Source: Verrucomicrobiales bacterium
Lineage (GTDB): Bacteria; Verrucomicrobiota; Verrucomicrobiia; Limisphaerales; UBA11320
DNA length: 9,510 nucleotides
Direction of reading: 5' to 3'
NCBI GenBank assembly: GCA_003452185.1
Contig: DMJJ01000333.1
Coordinates: 1 to 9,510 of the forward strand
Of the stretch, positions 6,646-9,510 are shown in pieces. The position numbers and the translations under genes were made by a program. The notes below the pieces were generated by a model. That model was not told the DNA's origin. It ran no database searches and worked only from the letters and a program-made list of their open reading frames with translations. Numbering within the stretch: position 1 is the first letter of the stretch; every line of letters starts with the position of its first letter.

Positions 6646-7686
6646 ATGCGTTTCATCGGGAGCATCTACGAGAAGCTGCAGCGGCATCCGAAGCGGATCG
6701 TGTTTCCGGAAGGGACGGAGCCACGGATCCTGCAGGCGGCGAGGCAGTTTCATTCCCTTCGGTTGGGGGTGCCGATCCTGCTCGGGGACCGTACCCGGAT
6801 CAAGGAGGCGGCGGCCCAGCTGAACGTGTCGCTCGAGGGGGTGCGGATCATCAATCCTGCCGAGAGCGAGGATCTTCCGAGCTTCACGCAGCGGTTTGAG
6901 GTGTTGCGCCGGAGCAAGGGGATTCAGCAATTGGAGGCCCGGAACGCCATGATCAACCCGAACTACTATGGGGCGATGATGGTGGCGATGCACCAGGCGG
7001 ACGGGGTGGTGAGCGGGGCCAGCGAGATCACGGGGAGCACGTTGAGGCCGTTCTTCCAGGTGATCAAGGTTGCGCCGACCACGGCCACTGCCTCGAGCTG
7101 CATGGTGATGGAGGTGGAGGATGCGCGTTTTGGCGAGGAGGGGGTTTTGTTCCTCGCCGATTGTGGTGTCATTCCGGAGCCGACGGTCAGCCAGTTGGCG
7201 GACATCGCGGTCTCCACGGCCGGCCTGGCCCGGCAGCTTCTGGGCAAGCGCCCCCGGGTGGCGATGCTCTCCTACTCGACCAAGGGGAGCGCCACCCACC
7301 CGACCATCGGTCGCGTGCAGGCGGCCACGGCCCTCGCCATCCAGCGGGCCCACGAGGCCGGGCTTGAGGCCGACTTTGAAGGGGAGCTCCAGGTCGACGC
7401 CGCCATCGTCCCGCACATCGCCTCCCGCAAGCTTCCGGAGAGCAAGGTGGCGGGGCATGCAAATGTGCTGATCTTTCCCGACCTCAACTCCGGCAACATT
7501 GCCAGCAAGCTGGTGCAGCATCTCGCCCGCGCCAACGCGTACGGGCAGATCCTCCTCGGCCTCGACCGGCCGGCGGCGGATGTCTCCCGCGGATCGAACG
7601 CCCACGACATTCTCGGGGTGGCTGCCATTGTCGGGCTGCAATCCATCGCCTACCGGGAGCTGCATCCCGAGGAGCCGGTGGCTTGA
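6646..7686 (+). CDS. pta: Phosphate acetyltransferase (phosphotransacetylase), catalytic-domain-only form
   Basis: Interconverts acetyl-CoA plus phosphate and acetyl-phosphate plus CoA in the cytoplasm, normally coupled to acetate kinase. The 346-residue length is that of the short, catalytic-only Pta. The N-terminal signature is KRIVFPEGTEPRILQAA (16-32). Further motifs are SGASEITGSTLRPFFQVIK (123-141), LADCGVIPEPTVSQLADIA (170-188), RVAMLSYSTKGSA (204-216), GELQVDAAIVP (246-256), VAGHANVLIFPDLNSGNIA (268-286) and DVSRGSNAHDI (312-322). Ser314, Arg315 and Asp321 match the Ser-Arg...Asp spacing of the characterised Methanosarcina enzyme's active site (from memory). An in-frame TTG at 6610 would add 12 residues, but the homologous start MRFIGSIYEKL fits the ATG at 6646. 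No Shine-Dalgarno is evident. A segment usually reading GPxLQGL is GQILLGL here (300-306). The next gene, 16 bases on, encodes the matching regulatory half. No acetate kinase gene is present in the window. Confidence 0.93.
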   Translation: MRFIGSIYEKLQRHPKRIVFPEGTEPRILQAARQFHSLRLGVPILLGDRTRIKEAAAQLNVSLEGVRIINPAESEDLPSFTQRFEVLRRSKGIQQLEARNAMINPNYYGAMMVAMHQADGVVSGASEITGSTLRPFFQVIKVAPTTATASSCMVMEVEDARFGEEGVLFLADCGVIPEPTVSQLADIAVSTAGLARQLLGKRPRVAMLSYSTKGSATHPTIGRVQAATALAIQRAHEAGLEADFEGELQVDAAIVPHIASRKLPESKVAGHANVLIFPDLNSGNIASKLVQHLARANAYGQILLGLDRPAADVSRGSNAHDILGVAAIVGLQSIAYRELHPEEPVA

Positions 7687-7697
7687 GAGGCCGAGTC

Positions 7698-7702
7698 AGG
7701 AG
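7698..7702 (+). promoter_or_regulatory. Shine-Dalgarno AGGAG that bears on the start of the downstream gene
   Basis: AGGAG directly abuts the ATG at 7703 (zero spacing), which is too close for efficient use. It is 6 bases from the in-frame GTG at 7709, which is ideal spacing. The true start of the P-loop/DRTGG protein may therefore be the GTG, shortening it by two residues. Confidence 0.5.
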
Positions 7703-8803
7703 ATGCTTGTGAATACCTCGCTCCCCAGAGTTTTCATCGCGGCCACCCGCCAGAACGACGGCAAGACCACCACCTCCCTCGGCCTCCTCGCCGCGCTCAA
7801 GGCCCACTACCCTAGGATCGGCTACATCAAGCCGGTCGGGCAGCGCTTCGTGGAGGTGGAGGAGCAGAAGATCGACGAGGATACGGTGCTGATGAACGCC
7901 GTCTACGGGCTGGACTGTCCGCTGGTCGACATGAGCCCCATCGCGGTGGAGCCTGACTTCACCCGCAAGTACCTTCAGGCCTCGAACAACGAGGCCTTGG
8001 TGAAGCGGATCCAGCGGGCCTTTGACCGGGTGGCCTGGGAGAAGGATTTTGTCCTGTGCGAGGGCTCGGGGCACGCCGGTGTGGGGGCGGTGTTTGACCT
8101 CTCGAACGCCCAGGTTGCAAAGATCCTCGGCGCCAAGGTGATCATCGTCACGCGGGGGGGCATCGGGAAGCCGATCGACGAGGTGGCATTGAACCAGGCG
8201 CTCTTCGACCGTGAAGGGGTGGAGATCATCGGGGTCATCCTGAACAAGGTGCTTCCCGACAAGCTTGAGTTCATCTCGGACTTCGCCCGCCGCGGGCTCA
8301 AGCGCAAGGGGCTCGAGCTCCTGGGCGTGATCCCGCATCACCCGATGCTCTCGAGCCCCACGCTCCAGCTGATCAAGGATGAGCTGGGGGCGGAGGTCCT
8401 CACCCCCGGCGGGGGCCGGATGCACATCGTGCGGGACGTGGTGGTGGGGGCGATGGGGGTTCAGAACGCTCAGCGGTTTTTCAAGCCCGGGACCTGCCTC
8501 ATCACCCCTGGCGACCGCGAGGACCTGATGCTGGCGGCATGCACGACGGCTCCGGATCCCGGGGGGGAGAGCCTGGCGGGGATCCTCCTGACCGGGGGGC
8601 TGCGTCCCAGCGCCGGGGTGATCGATGTCCTCGCGCGGATGCCGTTCCCGGTGCTCCTCGCGCAGCAGGACAGCTACGAGGCGGCCTCGCGGGTCCACGA
8701 CATGCTGGTCAAGACCCGGCCCGATGATACGGAGAAGATCAGCCTCATCCGCGATCTCATCGGCCGTCACATCGACGTGAAGAAGCTCCTTTCCCTTATC
8801 TGA
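7703..8803 (+). CDS. P-loop (BioD-like) + DRTGG-domain protein, stand-alone equivalent of the Pta N-terminal half
   Basis: A 366-residue cytoplasmic protein equivalent to the N-terminal, non-catalytic half of long (E. coli-type) phosphotransacetylase. Residues 9-30 form a dethiobiotin-synthetase-like P-loop region: RVFIAATRQNDGKTTTSLGL, with Lys21-Thr22 as expected nucleotide-contacting residues; the usual first Gly of the loop is Ala14. YIKPVGQRF (41-49) and VLCEGSGH (117-124) correspond to BioD-like KP and EG motifs, and NKV (181-183) follows the next strand. From about 240 a DRTGG-type domain is visible: VRDVVVGAMG, LITPGDREDLMLAAC (266-280), LAGILLTGG, and a C-terminal DDTEKI. In E. coli Pta the comparable region affects oligomerisation and allosteric control. 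Here it probably forms a complex with the product of the gene 16 bases upstream. The start may be the ATG at 7703 or the GTG at 7709. BioD itself is unlikely because of the DRTGG domain and the pta linkage. Confidence 0.85.
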   Translation: MLVNTSLPRVFIAATRQNDGKTTTSLGLLAALKAHYPRIGYIKPVGQRFVEVEEQKIDEDTVLMNAVYGLDCPLVDMSPIAVEPDFTRKYLQASNNEALVKRIQRAFDRVAWEKDFVLCEGSGHAGVGAVFDLSNAQVAKILGAKVIIVTRGGIGKPIDEVALNQALFDREGVEIIGVILNKVLPDKLEFISDFARRGLKRKGLELLGVIPHHPMLSSPTLQLIKDELGAEVLTPGGGRMHIVRDVVVGAMGVQNAQRFFKPGTCLITPGDREDLMLAACTTAPDPGGESLAGILLTGGLRPSAGVIDVLARMPFPVLLAQQDSYEAASRVHDMLVKTRPDDTEKISLIRDLIGRHIDVKKLLSLI

Positions 8804-8863
8804 CGCCCCGGCCGGCCCCGGATCCAACCTTCACGCAACGCGCGACCCATCCTTTCCTTTCTC
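8804..8863 (+). other. Short pta-operon/hisC gap with pyrimidine-rich leader
   Basis: Sixty bases hold a GC palindrome (CCGGCCGG within 8810-8820) and then a pyrimidine tract (CCCATCCTTTCCTTTCTC) running up to the hisC ATG. No Shine-Dalgarno and no terminator hairpin with a U-tract are visible. Read-through from the pta pair into hisC is possible. Confidence 0.3.
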
Positions 8864-9510
8864 ATGGCGATACCCCTTCCACTCAACCCCGCCCTGGCGC
8901 AGCTCCCCGTCTACCAGCCTGGCCGCCCCATCGAGGAGGTGGCCCGCGAGCTCGGGATGCCTGCCCGGGAGATCATCAAGCTGGCCTCAAACGAGAATCC
9001 CAACGGCCCATCCCCGGCCGCGCTCCGGGCAATGGAGCAGGCGCTCCGCCAGCTGCATCTGTACCCCGACGGAAACGCCTTCTATCTCAAGCAGAAGCTT
9101 GCGGCAAAGCTGGGCGTCACCCCGGCCCACCTGATCCTGGGGAACGGATCGAACGAGATCATCGAGTTCGTGGGCCATGCCCTCCTGGGACCCGGCGGCG
9201 AGGTGGTGGTGTCGCAATACTGCTTTGCGGTCTACCCGATCGTCACCCACATGTTTGGGGCCTCCCTGGTCACCGTCCCCGCGGCCGGGTATGGGCATGA
9301 CCTGGAGGCGATGGCCCTGGCGATCACCCCCCGGACCCGGGTGGTCTTCGTCGCCAACCCGAACAACCCGACCGGAACCCTCCTCCCGGCCGGGGCGATC
9401 CTCAAGTTCCTGGACCGCGTCCCCCCCGGCGTCCTGCTCGTGATGGATGAAGCGTACATCGAGTTCCTCGAGGATCCGTGCGACCTGGTTCAGCGGGTGC
9501 TGGAGGGGCG
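8864..9510 (+). CDS. hisC: Histidinol-phosphate aminotransferase, N-terminal 215 residues (3' truncated by window)
   Basis: A PLP-dependent fold-type I aminotransferase that converts imidazole-acetol phosphate plus glutamate to histidinol phosphate in histidine biosynthesis. The frame starts at an ATG and stays open to the window end. Visible HisC hallmarks are a substrate-side N terminus with YQPGRPIEEVARELG (17-31), LASNENPNGPSP (40-51), LYPDGNAFYLKQKLA (66-80), the cofactor-phosphate loop GNGSNE (93-98), NPNNPTG (165-171, with the Asn that contacts PLP) and MDEAYIEF (194-201, with the PLP-pyridine Asp195 and the Tyr). The Schiff-base lysine lies beyond the window. HisC proteins are usually about 350-370 residues, so roughly 60% is present. 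No Shine-Dalgarno is seen. Related aromatic or threonine-phosphate decarboxylase (CobD) enzymes share this fold, but the N-terminal motifs favour HisC. Confidence 0.92.
   Translation, partial: MAIPLPLNPALAQLPVYQPGRPIEEVARELGMPAREIIKLASNENPNGPSPAALRAMEQALRQLHLYPDGNAFYLKQKLAAKLGVTPAHLILGNGSNEIIEFVGHALLGPGGEVVVSQYCFAVYPIVTHMFGASLVTVPAAGYGHDLEAMALAITPRTRVVFVANPNNPTGTLLPAGAILKFLDRVPPGVLLVMDEAYIEFLEDPCDLVQRVLEG

Noticed and set aside
7484..8827. 447-codon minus-strand open frame opposite the P-loop/DRTGG gene
   Set aside because: Asp/His/Leu/Arg-rich antisense shadow without family resemblance.

Overview
The window is GC-rich, densely coding bacterial chromosomal DNA. I see no phage, insertion sequence, tRNA, rRNA or CRISPR features. 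Several traits point to the PVC group, most likely Verrucomicrobiota. These are a chemoreceptor with no recognisable HAMP domain, a large secreted protein ending in a calcium-loop motif of the type DPDKDG..N..E followed by AGSDPTDP, a phosphotransacetylase split into two genes, and several genes without a clear Shine-Dalgarno sequence. The taxonomic call is inference from protein style and is not proven.

Layout, left to right. Positions 1-723 (+) hold the 3' part of an HtrA/DegP-type serine protease (end of the protease domain plus two PDZ domains). A 132-base gap contains a long imperfect hairpin. Positions 856-4289 (+) hold three co-directional genes with short gaps: an outer-membrane beta-barrel (porin-like) protein, a small periplasmic PstS-like binding protein, and a methyl-accepting chemotaxis protein. 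A strong hairpin sits between the last two. A convergent gap (4290-4412) contains two hairpins with the same stem sequence. Positions 4413-6518 (-) hold a 701-residue secreted protein built of two copies of a roughly 180-residue domain alternating with two chitobiase-C-terminal-like beta-sandwich domains. A divergent gap (6519-6645) is AT-rich in its middle. Positions 6646-8803 (+) hold a catalytic phosphotransacetylase (pta) and, 16 bases later, a P-loop/DRTGG protein equivalent to the N-terminal regulatory half of the long E. coli-type Pta. Positions 8864-9510 (+) hold the first 215 codons of hisC, which runs off the window.

How the genes may work together. The porin, binding protein and chemoreceptor could form an uptake-and-sensing module in which a solute (phosphate or another oxyanion is the natural guess) crosses the outer membrane, is bound in the periplasm, and is reported to the chemotaxis machinery. 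The pta pair handles acetyl-CoA/acetyl-phosphate interconversion with a separate regulatory subunit. HisC belongs to histidine biosynthesis and is probably only a neighbour. The most interesting points are the split and order-reversed Pta, the porin/binding protein/receptor cassette, the repeated-domain secreted protein, and the intergenic RNA structures.
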